Shown here one piece after another: positions 23,401 through 31,469 of a DNA stretch of 64,000 nucleotides. The position numbers and the translations under genes were made by a program. The stretch is from Oscillospiraceae bacterium (lineage in GTDB: Bacteria; Bacillota; Clostridia; Oscillospirales; Oscillospiraceae): contig CADAUZ010000004.1 in the NCBI GenBank assembly GCA_902791215.1, positions 1 through 64,000 on the forward strand, written 5' to 3'. The stretch's first letter is position 1. Each line of letters starts with the position of its first letter. The notes under the pieces are model-generated. The model worked only from the letters and a program-made list of their open reading frames with translations. It was not told the origin of the DNA and did not search any database.

Positions 23401-26046
23401 GTACAGGGTCCGGTCAGGCTCCCTGCCGTCGGAATTGCCGCAGGCATAGAGCATGACGTCGTTTGCCTTGCCGGGGTTAACCAGATTCTGCTCCTCGCCG
23501 GTGTAGGTGAGGCTCCTGGCGACAGGCGGGTTGATCACATAAGAGCCCTGGATGATGTAGGACACCTGGGCCCGCACACCGCCGAGGGTGAAGCTTGCCA
23601 TGTACTCGCCGGGCTCGGTGGGGGCCTCGGGGAGCTCAGTATTTCTCCAGCTGTAGACGATGTCGATATCGGGGGTGTCAAGCCCGGGGACAGAGCCGGT
23701 GACAGTCGCCTCGGGGCTGGACATGTCGTTATAGGCGGTCTTGGCCGGGGCGTGGATCGTGAGGGTGCCGGTCACGCCGTCGCCCTCAACGCATTCGGCC
23801 TTGACGGTGTCCGCCGTGTCGCCGTGGCCGAAGGTGTATTCGTGGACATGGATCTCAACCCAGTCCGAGGACGCGTCCAGCTCGCCGCAGACGGCGCGGA
23901 CATGGAAGGTGCCGGGTCTCGTGAAATAGAACTGGTTGTTCTCGTCCACCAGGATGCCGCGGTTGTCCAGCTCCTGCTTCTCCCAAACGACGGGATAGCT
24001 GACCTCTCTGCCGGTCAGATCCAGAAGCTGCACGGCAAGCGCGCCGTCCTTGTCCAGCGAATCGGGCTTGTTACCGACAGCGCCGACATAGCTGCCGCTC
24101 ACGTTCACCGTACCCTGAGGTTCGGTGTATTCCTTGTGGCCTTCGACGGTGATCTCGAGAGCGGCGGTACGCTGCAGCATCCAGGTCGAGGTAAAGACCG
24201 CGTTTTCCTCGTCCTTGCCTACGTTATCGACCGTGCCGTAGATGCCCTCGTCGATCACGTACTTGAGATAGCACTTGCCGGGTCTGACCGCCGTATAACG
24301 CGTCAGGCCGGAGGCGGGGTCGTATTCAAGGACCACAGGCGCGTCGGGGCCGGTCCACGCCAGAAGATCGGTGTCATCCGGGCGCGTGACGATCCAGTGG
24401 CCTTTGAGCGAATTGAAGCCGTAATACGGCGCGTTGTTCTGGTTCAGGCCCTCCAGCTTGATATAGTTCGTGTAGGAGGATTCGCCCGCCTTCATGGTCG
24501 CACTCAGGTAGTTGAGATTCTGATAGCTCTGCATCTCGTCGCTGATAAAGCTCACGTCCGGGGCTTTCAGCCTGATGAACGAAAGCGGCAGGATCGGCGC
24601 GATCTCCTTCACCTCGGTGTAGGAGGTGTTCAGGACCTGATGGAAGGAAGCGCCCCTGTCAGACATGGGAACTCTGCTGGACACAAGCTCCGCAATATTC
24701 TTGGCCTGATAGCGCTTGAACACGTCGTTCCAGTTTACGGGAAGGTTGTTGACACCATCGCCGATCTCCACGTCGAGCGGTCCGTACTGGATGGCGCGCC
24801 TTAACAGGTCGGCTCTGGCGTCACCGCCGTCAAATCTGACGCAGAAGGCACCGGCCGAATTGTTCTTGCACCAGGAAACAGCAATGATAACGTTATACTT
24901 CAAGCCGATGGGGCAGTTGTAGTTGATGTCAACATCCGTATTGGCATGGCCCTGAGACAGGACCACGTTGGTGTAGGGCGGCAGAACGACGGCGATGGAT
25001 TCATCCACACTGCCGCTTTTCGAGGTGCTCTTTCCTTCCTTCCAGTTGTTCTCAAAGGCCTGCGTTGCCGAGATGGTGGATTCCATCTTGGCCTTGGACT
25101 CGGCGCCGAAGACGTTAAAACCGATCTCCACGCCGGCTGTGATGGATTCGGAGAAGGAATAGCTGTTTGAACCGCCCACCTCGCTGCTGATGGTATTGGA
25201 CCAGCCCGTGGACACATTCTGGGAAGCCGTCACCTCTTCGCCGGAAAGATTCTTGACGTTGGAGACGTATTGTCTCTCCTCCTCGTGATTGCCGTTTTGC
25301 CCGTTGTTTACATGCGTAACATAGTTGTTTTCCACACTGGCGTCCGGCAGGAGCGCGACAGCCGAGAAATCCGTGAAGTAAACCGCGACCTCAAGAAAAT
25401 CATTGGAGTTTGTCTTCTGAACTCTCATGTGCTTTGTCACAACATCCTGCTGCTTGTTAGCCTCCTCGGGCGTAACGTACGGCTTGGGCTTATGGCCGCC
25501 GTTCTTGTCCCTGCCCTGACTGAGACTTGCAGCATAATGGGACACCCAATAGCCGCATTGGAAATCGTCTATCGTTTTGCCGCGTCCTTCCAGAGCCATG
25601 CGGTCCCAATCATCGGAAAAGCCCAGTTTGTCGGCGGCAATCACAAAGCCGAGCTGCATCCACCTGTCAGCCATGGACCAGCCGCCGAGCGCCTTGGTTT
25701 TTATATCCAGAAGATCCTTGAGATAATAGCCGGGAATGTCGAATTTGTCGGAATGCACGTTGTAATACGTGACCCCGTCGATCTCATAGGTGTTATCGGC
25801 GGGATTGGGCTTCTTTTCGTCCCCGTCCTGAAGCGGGGGCTCCGTATTCTCGGACGGCATGACCGGCGCGTCATCGGGATCAATTTCGTCCTCGCTTTCC
25901 GGAACGAAGGTCAGTTCCTCCTGCTGACCCTCTTCCTCCTCGGCCCAGGCCGGGGCGGCGAGACTCAGCATCATCACCAGTGCCAGAAGCAGCGCCAGGA
26001 TGCGCCGGGACGCGAGGGCTCCCCCGGGTCTTGTGTCTTTTGCCAT
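20419..26046 (-). CDS. Giant secreted protein with aerolysin/ETX-like region
   Basis: 1875 aa with a signal peptide (LALLLALVMMLSLAAPAWA). Residues about 235-400 look like the pore-forming beta region of aerolysin/ETX-MTX2 toxins: long Ser/Thr-rich strands (SNSYSFSESITAGVEIGFNV, STISATQAFENNWKEGKSTS) followed by VVLPPYTNVVL, the counterpart of the V-P-P-G-T-x-V motif. Residues about 640-1530 contain about six to eight Ig-like/MBG-like modules with the recurring ending DAGEYxVxY or AGxYYVWY. The last 330 residues are a separate domain (LDGTIGMRFYVVLSESFVND) with Cys near the end. No LPXTG, SLH or dockerin is seen. It heads an operon with the 43-aa peptide and the leucine-rich protein. It may be a lytic, adhesive or glycan-binding factor; the pore-forming reading is by pattern only. 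Confidence 0.68.
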   Translation of the reverse strand: MAKDTRPGGALASRRILALLLALVMMLSLAAPAWAEEEEGQQEELTFVPESEDEIDPDDAPVMPSENTEPPLQDGDEKKPNPADNTYEIDGVTYYNVHSDKFDIPGYYLKDLLDIKTKALGGWSMADRWMQLGFVIAADKLGFSDDWDRMALEGRGKTIDDFQCGYWVSHYAASLSQGRDKNGGHKPKPYVTPEEANKQQDVVTKHMRVQKTNSNDFLEVAVYFTDFSAVALLPDASVENNYVTHVNNGQNGNHEEERQYVSNVKNLSGEEVTASQNVSTGWSNTISSEVGGSNSYSFSESITAGVEIGFNVFGAESKAKMESTISATQAFENNWKEGKSTSKSGSVDESIAVVLPPYTNVVLSQGHANTDVDINYNCPIGLKYNVIIAVSWCKNNSAGAFCVRFDGGDARADLLRRAIQYGPLDVEIGDGVNNLPVNWNDVFKRYQAKNIAELVSSRVPMSDRGASFHQVLNTSYTEVKEIAPILPLSFIRLKAPDVSFISDEMQSYQNLNYLSATMKAGESSYTNYIKLEGLNQNNAPYYGFNSLKGHWIVTRPDDTDLLAWTGPDAPVVLEYDPASGLTRYTAVRPGKCYLKYVIDEGIYGTVDNVGKDEENAVFTSTWMLQRTAALEITVEGHKEYTEPQGTVNVSGSYVGAVGNKPDSLDKDGALAVQLLDLTGREVSYPVVWEKQELDNRGILVDENNQFYFTRPGTFHVRAVCGELDASSDWVEIHVHEYTFGHGDTADTVKAECVEGDGVTGTLTIHAPAKTAYNDMSSPEATVTGSVPGLDTPDIDIVYSWRNTELPEAPTEPGEYMASFTLGGVRAQVSYIIQGSYVINPPVARSLTYTGEEQNLVNPGKANDVMLYACGNSDGREPDRTLYSAALPQAMYAGMYYVWYKAADHTGGFPDSAVYGPIPVEIAKAERPAPEAPTVAYITPNSITLNEIENGEYRIGSNPWQDSPVFDGLQYRSGYNFQQRYKEDGNYTISPASEKVVLATGNMESLTTHPPYARVLDYTGQPQELVVRGQPSLDHHRDYYYALGTDSTTQPPKEAFSSNVPTGTEMGAYYVWYTDEYYSYHCLTSWIKPIKGPTPVAKTVTAHRVVLEAMENVMFAYDDHQSQSTAWDWREVPDFEDLLPDTEYTFYAYYKETSVFPQTPIGDGLTVRTAKTQDPIPKAGLMYNMESQALLEGGVTDEEGYEYRYAVKSDAPTYTSAIPTGTDAGDYSILFAVFDKANGSMVGEPGELVIPIAKAIPKLSFPNDRLPATGELQPLVIDPVVFPKVDGLTVYYSTDGFNDVLGVPEGDDIGIYRIYYRVDSTNPNVATIFYGHGAEIRIVGDVEKMAPDLAVSIENWTYDDEPKTPEITGNPDRIPVTLSYKRRDADDSDYAASLPVDAGEYVVRAVAGSDLYDNTKTVTADFTVYQKYPVMGDDYDIRPIEGTICDGEYQNLVTPTVRPDSSLRIWFSFDRKNTLAGTPKKRDAGEYDIWYKVAGDPNYVELTEWSGPVTAEIIGEHPVYLMPAEFGKLSVDKMSALPGETVTITATPDTEYALKTLVVRRGDMSVPFTRNADSTFSFTMPSTDVYVSALFAQSAIIGCDLRLDGTIGMRFYVVLSESFVNDPAWMELSIHDRHYEIPLSEADYIDGCHVFTCPVYSLEMAEPISAVFHYGDTGVARKFISIRQYLEDMRNAGLMDVSILDAIANYGHYVQPYLGRLHGYTFGPDGDYEEMPAATQITALKELPEFRRQWGPKGCDADVVEKVLYNLNHLDNTGMRTYVVLKNTPASISVTVDGAEYPVTDIGNYYYMIEIPDIAANNLGKNWHIEVTVDGNVVYDVFTSALSYVDSVLVADRAEDENLALTALYDYCMAARSCNP

Positions 26047-26180
26047 GTGTTTTCCTCCTTCAAGCTGTTTACTCCGCGCGGCGTATGCACACCGCGAATG
26101 CTTCCTTTTGTCTGAAATCGGTCCCGGCCTCCTTCGTGTCGCGCCGACCGGCCCTTTTTCCCGATAATAGTAATATTGTT

Positions 26181-26209
26181 ATTATAATCCAGGGTTTCCA
26201 TAACTGCAA
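26181..26209 (-). promoter_or_regulatory. Promoter of the surface-protein operon
   Basis: Minus strand: TTGCAG, 17-nt spacer, perfect TATAAT. The predicted leader before the ATG at 26046 is about 130 nt. It is divergent from the oppA promoter about 70 bp away. Confidence 0.75.
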
Positions 26210-26280
26210 TAAAATCAAACTGAATTTTTATACTTTTCTTTGTTTTCCATCGTTTCCAGACAATCCATGCCGCAAACGGA

Positions 26281-26309
26281 TTGCAATTTGGTGAACGATC
26301 CTGTATAAT
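26281..26309 (+). promoter_or_regulatory. Promoter of the oligopeptide transporter
   Basis: TTGCAA, 17-nt spacer, perfect TATAAT. The transcript would start near 26316 and carry a leader of about 300 nt that includes the long inverted repeat at 26364-26525. Confidence 0.8.
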
Positions 26310-26363
26310 GCTTTAATGTATATATGAGGCCTTAAGGCTCATCACTTGCGGGGTATCCCGCTG

Positions 26364-26525
26364 GGGCAACACCGCACAATACATCTGCGGCATCTTCCGG
26401 AAAATTTGTGCCCTGATTTCGTCACTTTTTCTTGAAGTACACAAAGTACATCTTCAAAAAAAGTGCCATCATCAGAACCCAAATTTTCTCGGAATCTGCT
26501 CTTGCCGCATTGTGCGGTATTGCCC
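26364..26525. repeat. 162-nt imperfect inverted repeat in oppA leader
   Basis: The arms run outside-in as GGGCAA, CCGCACAAT, TTCCG, AAAATTTG, CTGAT, CACTTTTT, TTGAAG on the left, and their complements in reverse order on the right, meeting around 26444. The two 80-nt arms agree at about three quarters of positions. It has no coding capacity. It could be a MITE-like insertion, a structured leader RNA, or both. The gap between it and the oppA AGGAGG (26601-26606) holds nothing else I recognise. Confidence 0.75.
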
Positions 26526-26617
26526 AAGTGCTTTTCCCCGCGGGGAAAAGCGTGCCCCTTCGCTTATTAACCGCCTCCGGGCGTTTAATAAAAATTCTTT
26601 AGGAGGAATCCAGAACA

Positions 26618-28579
26618 ATGAGCAAAGCAAGCAAACAGCTCCTGTCCCTCGCGCTGGCACTGGTCATGGTGCTCACGCTCGGCTGCACCGGCGCCTTCGC
26701 CGCCGGGACCGACACCTACTCCATGATCGACAACTTCGATATCACCACGCTGGACTATCTATACAACAGCAAGTCCTCCAACGGCGATTACACCTCGAAC
26801 TTCATCGAAGGCCTGCTGACCCAGGACCCCCACGGCAAGCTGGTCCCCGGCATGGCCAAGGAATGGTCCTGCAATGAGGACGCCTCCGAGTGGACCTTCA
26901 TCATCCGCGACGACGCTGTCTGGTCCACCAGCAGCGGCGAAGAGTACGACGCCGTCACCGCCGAGGACTTCGTCACCGGCCTCAAGCACGCCGCCGATGT
27001 CAAGTCCGAGACCCTCGGCCTGGTCGCCGACCTGATCGTCGGTCTGCGCGCCTACTCCGAAGGCACCGGCACCTGGGAAGACGTCGGCGTCAAGGCCGAC
27101 GGCGACACCCTCACCTACACCCTCACCGGCCCTGTCGGCTACTTTGACGGCATGACCACCTACTCCATCCTCTTCCCCGCAAACGCCGAGTTCCTGGAAT
27201 CCAAGGGCGCGGACTTCGGCGCCGTCACCCCCGACTCCATCCTCTACAACGGCTGCTACATCCTCTCCTCCCTGGTTCCTTCCCAGGAAGTCCGCTTTGA
27301 CGCAAACCCCAACTACTATGACGCGGACAACGTCAAGGTCCAGCATGTGGTCGTGACCTACACCAACAGAGAGGACCCCGCCCAGGAGTTCAACATGTTC
27401 GTCAACGGGGAAGTCTCCACCGCCATAATCAACGCCTCCCTGCCCGACGTGGTCGCCAAGGCCAACGAGCTCTACCCCGACAACCAGTTCAAGAGCCTGA
27501 CCACCGCCACTTCCTACTGGGGCGCCTTCAACTGGGACCGCCGCCTGTACGCCCTGTACAACGATCCCTCCGTCTCCACCACCTCCAAGACCACCGAGGA
27601 GCAGAAAAACGACACCCGCACCGCCATCCTCAACGCAAACTTCCGCCGCGCGGTCTACGCCGCCTACTCGGCCCACGCCGTCCAGGCCATCACCAACGGT
27701 GAGGAGAACGCCGACGATACCCTGCGCAACACCCTCGTCCCCTACACCTTCGCCACCACCTCCGACGGCCGCTCCTACGGCGCCATCGTGACCAAGTATG
27801 TGGAAGAGCTCGTGCCCGAGTACGCCGGCATCGACCTCAACGACGGCCATGACGCATGGTACAATCCGGAGCTTGCCAAGGTCTTCGCCGAGAAGGCCAA
27901 GGAAGAGCTGGGCGACTCCATCAGCGCCTGGCCCGTGCACCTGGACGTGCCCGTGTACGCCTCCAACGAGAACCAGAAGAACATGCAGCTGGCCATGCAG
28001 AAGTCCATTGACGACGCCATCGGCGACTACGTCAAGGTCGACCTGCAGTTCCTCGAGGGCGACTCCTCCGTCTACTACTCCGCCTTCTACAACCAGCCCG
28101 ACGGCGTTTCCAACTCCATCGACCTGGTCTTCGGCGCAGGCTGGGGCCCCGACTACGGCGACCCGCTGACCTACATCCACTGCTTTGACATCCACGACGG
28201 CGACATGCTCAACTACTCCGGCATCAACTACGAGAGCCAGGGGCAGGACGACGAGCAGAAGGCCGTTCTGAAGGCCATCGGTCTGGAGGACATCCAGGCT
28301 GTGGTCGACGAGGCCACCGCCGCCACCGGCGATGAGCGCATCGAGCTCTTTGCCAGGGCCGAGGCCATGCTGCTGACCGAAGGCATCCTGCGTCCCTACT
28401 CCACCAGAGGCGCGACCCTCGGCGTGAGCAAGGTCGTCCCCTTCTCCGCCGCCTACGGTCTCTACGGTCAGGCCGCCTACAATGCCGTTCCTTACTTCAA
28501 GTACATGGAGCTGCAGGACACGCCCGTCCTTGCCGCCGACTACTACGCTGCCAAGGAAGCCTGGCTTCAGGGCGAATGA
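26618..28579 (+). CDS. oppA: Oligopeptide ABC transporter substrate-binding protein
   Basis: 653 aa, slightly longer than typical cluster C binding proteins. It has a signal sequence (LLSLALALVMVLTLGCTGAF); Cys after LTLG suggests a lipoprotein, although the -3 residue is not ideal and cleavage after AFA is possible. SBP family 5 features follow: LTQDPHGKLVPGMAKEWSCN, WTFIIRDDAVWS, YDAVTAEDFVTGLKHAADV, then TNREDPAQEFNMFVNGEVST. It captures peptides outside the cell for the permease encoded downstream. AGGAGG lies 11 nt before the ATG. Codon use is very biased to C-ending codons, compatible with high expression. A 457-bp gap with a strong hairpin separates it from the permease genes. Confidence 0.92.
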   Translation: MSKASKQLLSLALALVMVLTLGCTGAFAAGTDTYSMIDNFDITTLDYLYNSKSSNGDYTSNFIEGLLTQDPHGKLVPGMAKEWSCNEDASEWTFIIRDDAVWSTSSGEEYDAVTAEDFVTGLKHAADVKSETLGLVADLIVGLRAYSEGTGTWEDVGVKADGDTLTYTLTGPVGYFDGMTTYSILFPANAEFLESKGADFGAVTPDSILYNGCYILSSLVPSQEVRFDANPNYYDADNVKVQHVVVTYTNREDPAQEFNMFVNGEVSTAIINASLPDVVAKANELYPDNQFKSLTTATSYWGAFNWDRRLYALYNDPSVSTTSKTTEEQKNDTRTAILNANFRRAVYAAYSAHAVQAITNGEENADDTLRNTLVPYTFATTSDGRSYGAIVTKYVEELVPEYAGIDLNDGHDAWYNPELAKVFAEKAKEELGDSISAWPVHLDVPVYASNENQKNMQLAMQKSIDDAIGDYVKVDLQFLEGDSSVYYSAFYNQPDGVSNSIDLVFGAGWGPDYGDPLTYIHCFDIHDGDMLNYSGINYESQGQDDEQKAVLKAIGLEDIQAVVDEATAATGDERIELFARAEAMLLTEGILRPYSTRGATLGVSKVVPFSAAYGLYGQAAYNAVPYFKYMELQDTPVLAADYYAAKEAWLQGE

Positions 28580-28628
28580 TTAAGATATCTTGGTCTGTTT
28601 GACGCTCAAAGTCCGTTAGCTGCGTGAT

Positions 28629-28712
28629 GCGCCCCCCATTCTTTTCTTTTCGGTCTTGCCCGAAAAGAAAAGAACGCGCCGCGCCCGGTGTAAGAAAAGA
28701 AAAGGGCGCTCG
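28629..28712. repeat. Strong palindrome cluster between oppA and oppB
   Basis: TTCTTTTCTTTTCGG (28639-28653) pairs perfectly with CCGAAAAGAAAAGAA (28660-28674), and a third AAGAAAAGAAAAGGGCGC copy follows, able to pair with the GCGCCCC before the first arm. There is no T-run on the plus strand. It probably protects the oppA mRNA 3' end and lowers readthrough into the permease genes. Confidence 0.65.
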
Positions 28713-28913
28713 CAAGTGGTATACGGTCCTGCGCCACGCCGACCGCGGAGGGCTTCGCTTACGCTCGCGCCGCTGTCTGGTCGTACGACCAACCGTGCGT
28801 GACATTGGCTATACGCATCAAAACGCATTGACCCATCCACAGGGGGAGCCGGATTGCTCTCTGGCTCCCCCGCTTTTTCAAAGCATTTCATGGCATTCTT
28901 TTACAGCATCCCC

Positions 28914-28991
28914 TGTCATTCTGAGCGAAGCGAAGAATCTCCCGGTTTTTGCAAGCCCGCGGAGAGATCCTTCGCTTCGCTCAGGATGACA
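28914..28991. repeat. REP-like inverted repeat, copy 1
   Basis: TGTCATTCTGAGCGAAGCGA and its near-complement TCGCTTCGCTCAGGATGACA flank a short spacer containing GAATCT and AGATCC. Related copies are at 33516-33574 and 56192-56261. The remaining sequence of the 28580-29036 gap has short palindromes but no gene. Confidence 0.8.
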
Positions 28992-29036
28992 ATATAAACG
29001 TGATGACAATACAAACGTTAGGAGGCGACGCTTTCA

Positions 29037-30536
29037 GTGGGAAAGGGATACATATGGAGCCGATTGCTACGGTCGGTCCTTTCCATTCTGATCATCATGC
29101 TGATCGTGTTCACCATGATCTATACCATGGTGCCGCGCGAGAATATCTTCTTTGAAGACAGCACCTACCGCAAGCTCAGCAGCAAGTCCGACGACAAGAC
29201 GGAGTATGTCTACTCCACCTGGCAGAAGCTGGGCTACCTTGACTATGTGCGCATCAACGACTACTGCCTCACGCTCTACGAGGCGGGCAGCCCTGAGATG
29301 AGCGAGGCGGTCAAGCCCGACTCGAAGGAGAGCGAGGACTTTGTCCGCATCTATACCGAAAAGGGCTACACCGTCGAGAAGTTTCTGGGCAACGGGCGCT
29401 ACTACGCCTACAAGGATGTGCCGATGATCCGGCGCATGGCCTCGTGGCTTTCCAAGCTCATCGTCATCGACACGCCCCTGTCCGTCAAGGATGAGAATAA
29501 CCCCGATCTGCCGCGCTCGCTCTCCCTGGGGCGGACGCCGACCGGCGGCGCCGCGCTCATCGGCAGCGGCAGCGTCCACAAATACCTGCTCTATACCGAC
29601 AGTCACTTCCCGTGGCTGCACCAGAACATCATCAAGCTCAACTTCGGCACCTCCTATCCCTCCTACCAGGGCCTGGACGTGATGCGCGTGCTGTTCCAGT
29701 CCCAGGGCACGGAGGTCAAGCGGCACGTCACCTTTGACACCGGCTACGAGACCGACTCCGGCATCAACTTCGGCACGCTCAAGTACAAGAGCGTGCTCGA
29801 CCGCATGGACAGGAAGAAGTTCAACGACAATTACGCCGACTACGAGGTCTTCCGCAACCAGCCCTCCATGATCGGCACCTCCTTCATCATGGGGCTTCTG
29901 GCCATGGGGCTTGCCTATCTTCTGGGCCTGCCCATCGGTGTGCTGATGGCAAGGCGCAAGGACAAGCTTGCGGACAAGCTCGGCATGATCTACATCATCT
30001 TCATCATCGCCGTGCCGTCGCTTGCGTATATCTACCTCTTCCGCTACATCGGCACCACACTCTTTAACCTGCCCTCCGTCTTCACCACCTACGGGCCGGG
30101 GGATGTGCGCTCGTGGATTCTGCCGGTCATCTCCCTGGCCCTGCCGTCGATCGCCAACCTCATGCTCTGGACAAGGCGCTACGTGGTGGACCAGATGAGC
30201 GCGGACTACGTGAAGTTTGCCAAGGCCAAGGGCCTCAACCAGCGGGAGATCTTCAACGGCCATATCTTTAAAAACGCCGTCATCCCCATCGCCCAGGGCA
30301 TCCCCACCTCGCTTGCCGGGTGCATCACCGGCGCCATCATCACCGAGGCCATCTACTCCGTCGGCGGCATGGGCAAGATGCTCCCCAGCGCCATCAAGCA
30401 GTACAACAACGTCATGATCGTGGCGCTGGCCTTCCTGTTCTCCACGGTATCGGTGCTGTCCGTTCTGGCGGGCGATATCGTGCTGACCAAGGTCGACCCG
30501 CGCATTTCCCTCAGTGAGAAGGCAGGGAGGTCGTAA
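29037..30536 (+). CDS. oppB: Oligopeptide ABC permease, OppB type, enlarged
   Basis: 499 aa, against about 310 for usual OppB/DppB. The likely start is GTG at 29037 with AGGAGG 11 nt upstream; the nearby ATG at 29053 is in another frame. Helix 1 is at about 10-32 (SVLSILIIMLIVFTMIYTMV). A polar extracytoplasmic region of about 240 residues follows, then the permease core from about 276 with five helices (FIMGLLAMGLAYLLGLPIGV, YIIFIIAVPSLAYIYLF) and the EAA-type loop YVKFAKAKGLNQREIFNGHI. The large outside insert is the odd feature and may contact the binding protein or shape the entrance. The stop and the next start share one base (TAATG). Confidence 0.88.
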   Translation: MGKGYIWSRLLRSVLSILIIMLIVFTMIYTMVPRENIFFEDSTYRKLSSKSDDKTEYVYSTWQKLGYLDYVRINDYCLTLYEAGSPEMSEAVKPDSKESEDFVRIYTEKGYTVEKFLGNGRYYAYKDVPMIRRMASWLSKLIVIDTPLSVKDENNPDLPRSLSLGRTPTGGAALIGSGSVHKYLLYTDSHFPWLHQNIIKLNFGTSYPSYQGLDVMRVLFQSQGTEVKRHVTFDTGYETDSGINFGTLKYKSVLDRMDRKKFNDNYADYEVFRNQPSMIGTSFIMGLLAMGLAYLLGLPIGVLMARRKDKLADKLGMIYIIFIIAVPSLAYIYLFRYIGTTLFNLPSVFTTYGPGDVRSWILPVISLALPSIANLMLWTRRYVVDQMSADYVKFAKAKGLNQREIFNGHIFKNAVIPIAQGIPTSLAGCITGAIITEAIYSVGGMGKMLPSAIKQYNNVMIVALAFLFSTVSVLSVLAGDIVLTKVDPRISLSEKAGRS

Positions 30537-31459
30537 TGGAAGCTGACAACAATCTGTTTGAATTTGCGGACTTTGACGAGCTTGAGTCCGAACATATCGT
30601 GGCCCCGCGCTACTCCTACTGGAAAAGCGTCTGGCGCACCTTCTTCAAAAACAAGTTTACGGTGGGTGTGGCGGTCCTGCTGATCTTCATTATCTGCTTT
30701 GCCCTCATCCAGCCCATGCTCTCGGGCTACAGCCCCATCATCACGCCCAACATCAATAACGCCGACATGAAGTTCCTCAAGCCCAGCGCCGAGCATATCT
30801 TCGGCACCGACCATGTGGGCAACGAGGTCTTCGACGCCGTGTGGGCGGGCGCGCGCAACTCCATCATCATCAGCTTTGTCTGCACGTTTATCAACATGCT
30901 CGTCGGCATCCCCATCGGGGCGCTGTGGGGCTTTTCCAAGAAAATGGACCGCTGGATGATCGAGGTGTACAACATCATCTCCAACATCCCCTTCCTGCTG
31001 CTGGCGATGATCCTGTCCTACGTGCTGGGCGCGGGCATGCGCTCGCTCATCATCACGATGACCTGTACCGAGTGGATCTTCGTTGCCTACTTCATCCGCA
31101 CTCAGGTCATGATCATCCGCGACCGCGAGTACAACATGGCCTCCAAGTGTCTCGGCACGAGCACCTGGACCATGATCCTGCGCAATATCCTGCCCTACCT
31201 CATCTCCGTCATCATGACCTATGTGTCCCGGCAGATCCCCTCGCTCATCTCCTACGAGGTGTTCCTGTCCTTCATGGGTCTCGGTCTCGGCACCACCAAC
31301 GCCTCCCTGGGCCAGTCCATCTCCATGTACACCTCCTACATGAACGGCTATCCGCACCTGTTCTGGATTCCCGTGGGCGTGCTGGCCATCATCTCCATCT
31401 CGCTGTACATCGTGGGACAGAGGCTGGCGGACGCGGCCGATCCGCGCACACATATGTAA
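30536..31459 (+). CDS. oppC: Oligopeptide ABC permease, OppC type
   Basis: 307 aa, normal length. It has an N-terminal OppC-like cytoplasmic lead (about 1-40), helix 1 (VGVAVLLIFIICFALIQPML), the segment HIFGTDHVGNEVFDAVWAGA typical of OppC/DppC, five further helices, and the EAA loop YNMASKCLGTSTWTMILRNI that docks to the ATPases. It pairs with the preceding permease to form the membrane channel for peptides. It overlaps the oppB stop by one base, so translation is coupled. Confidence 0.92.
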   Translation: MEADNNLFEFADFDELESEHIVAPRYSYWKSVWRTFFKNKFTVGVAVLLIFIICFALIQPMLSGYSPIITPNINNADMKFLKPSAEHIFGTDHVGNEVFDAVWAGARNSIIISFVCTFINMLVGIPIGALWGFSKKMDRWMIEVYNIISNIPFLLLAMILSYVLGAGMRSLIITMTCTEWIFVAYFIRTQVMIIRDREYNMASKCLGTSTWTMILRNILPYLISVIMTYVSRQIPSLISYEVFLSFMGLGLGTTNASLGQSISMYTSYMNGYPHLFWIPVGVLAIISISLYIVGQRLADAADPRTHM

Positions 31460-31469
31460 GGGGGACGCC

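Noticed and set aside
26364-26525. CRISPR array or tRNA-like structure
   Set aside because: There is one long palindrome, not regularly spaced direct repeats, and no cloverleaf or anticodon arm.
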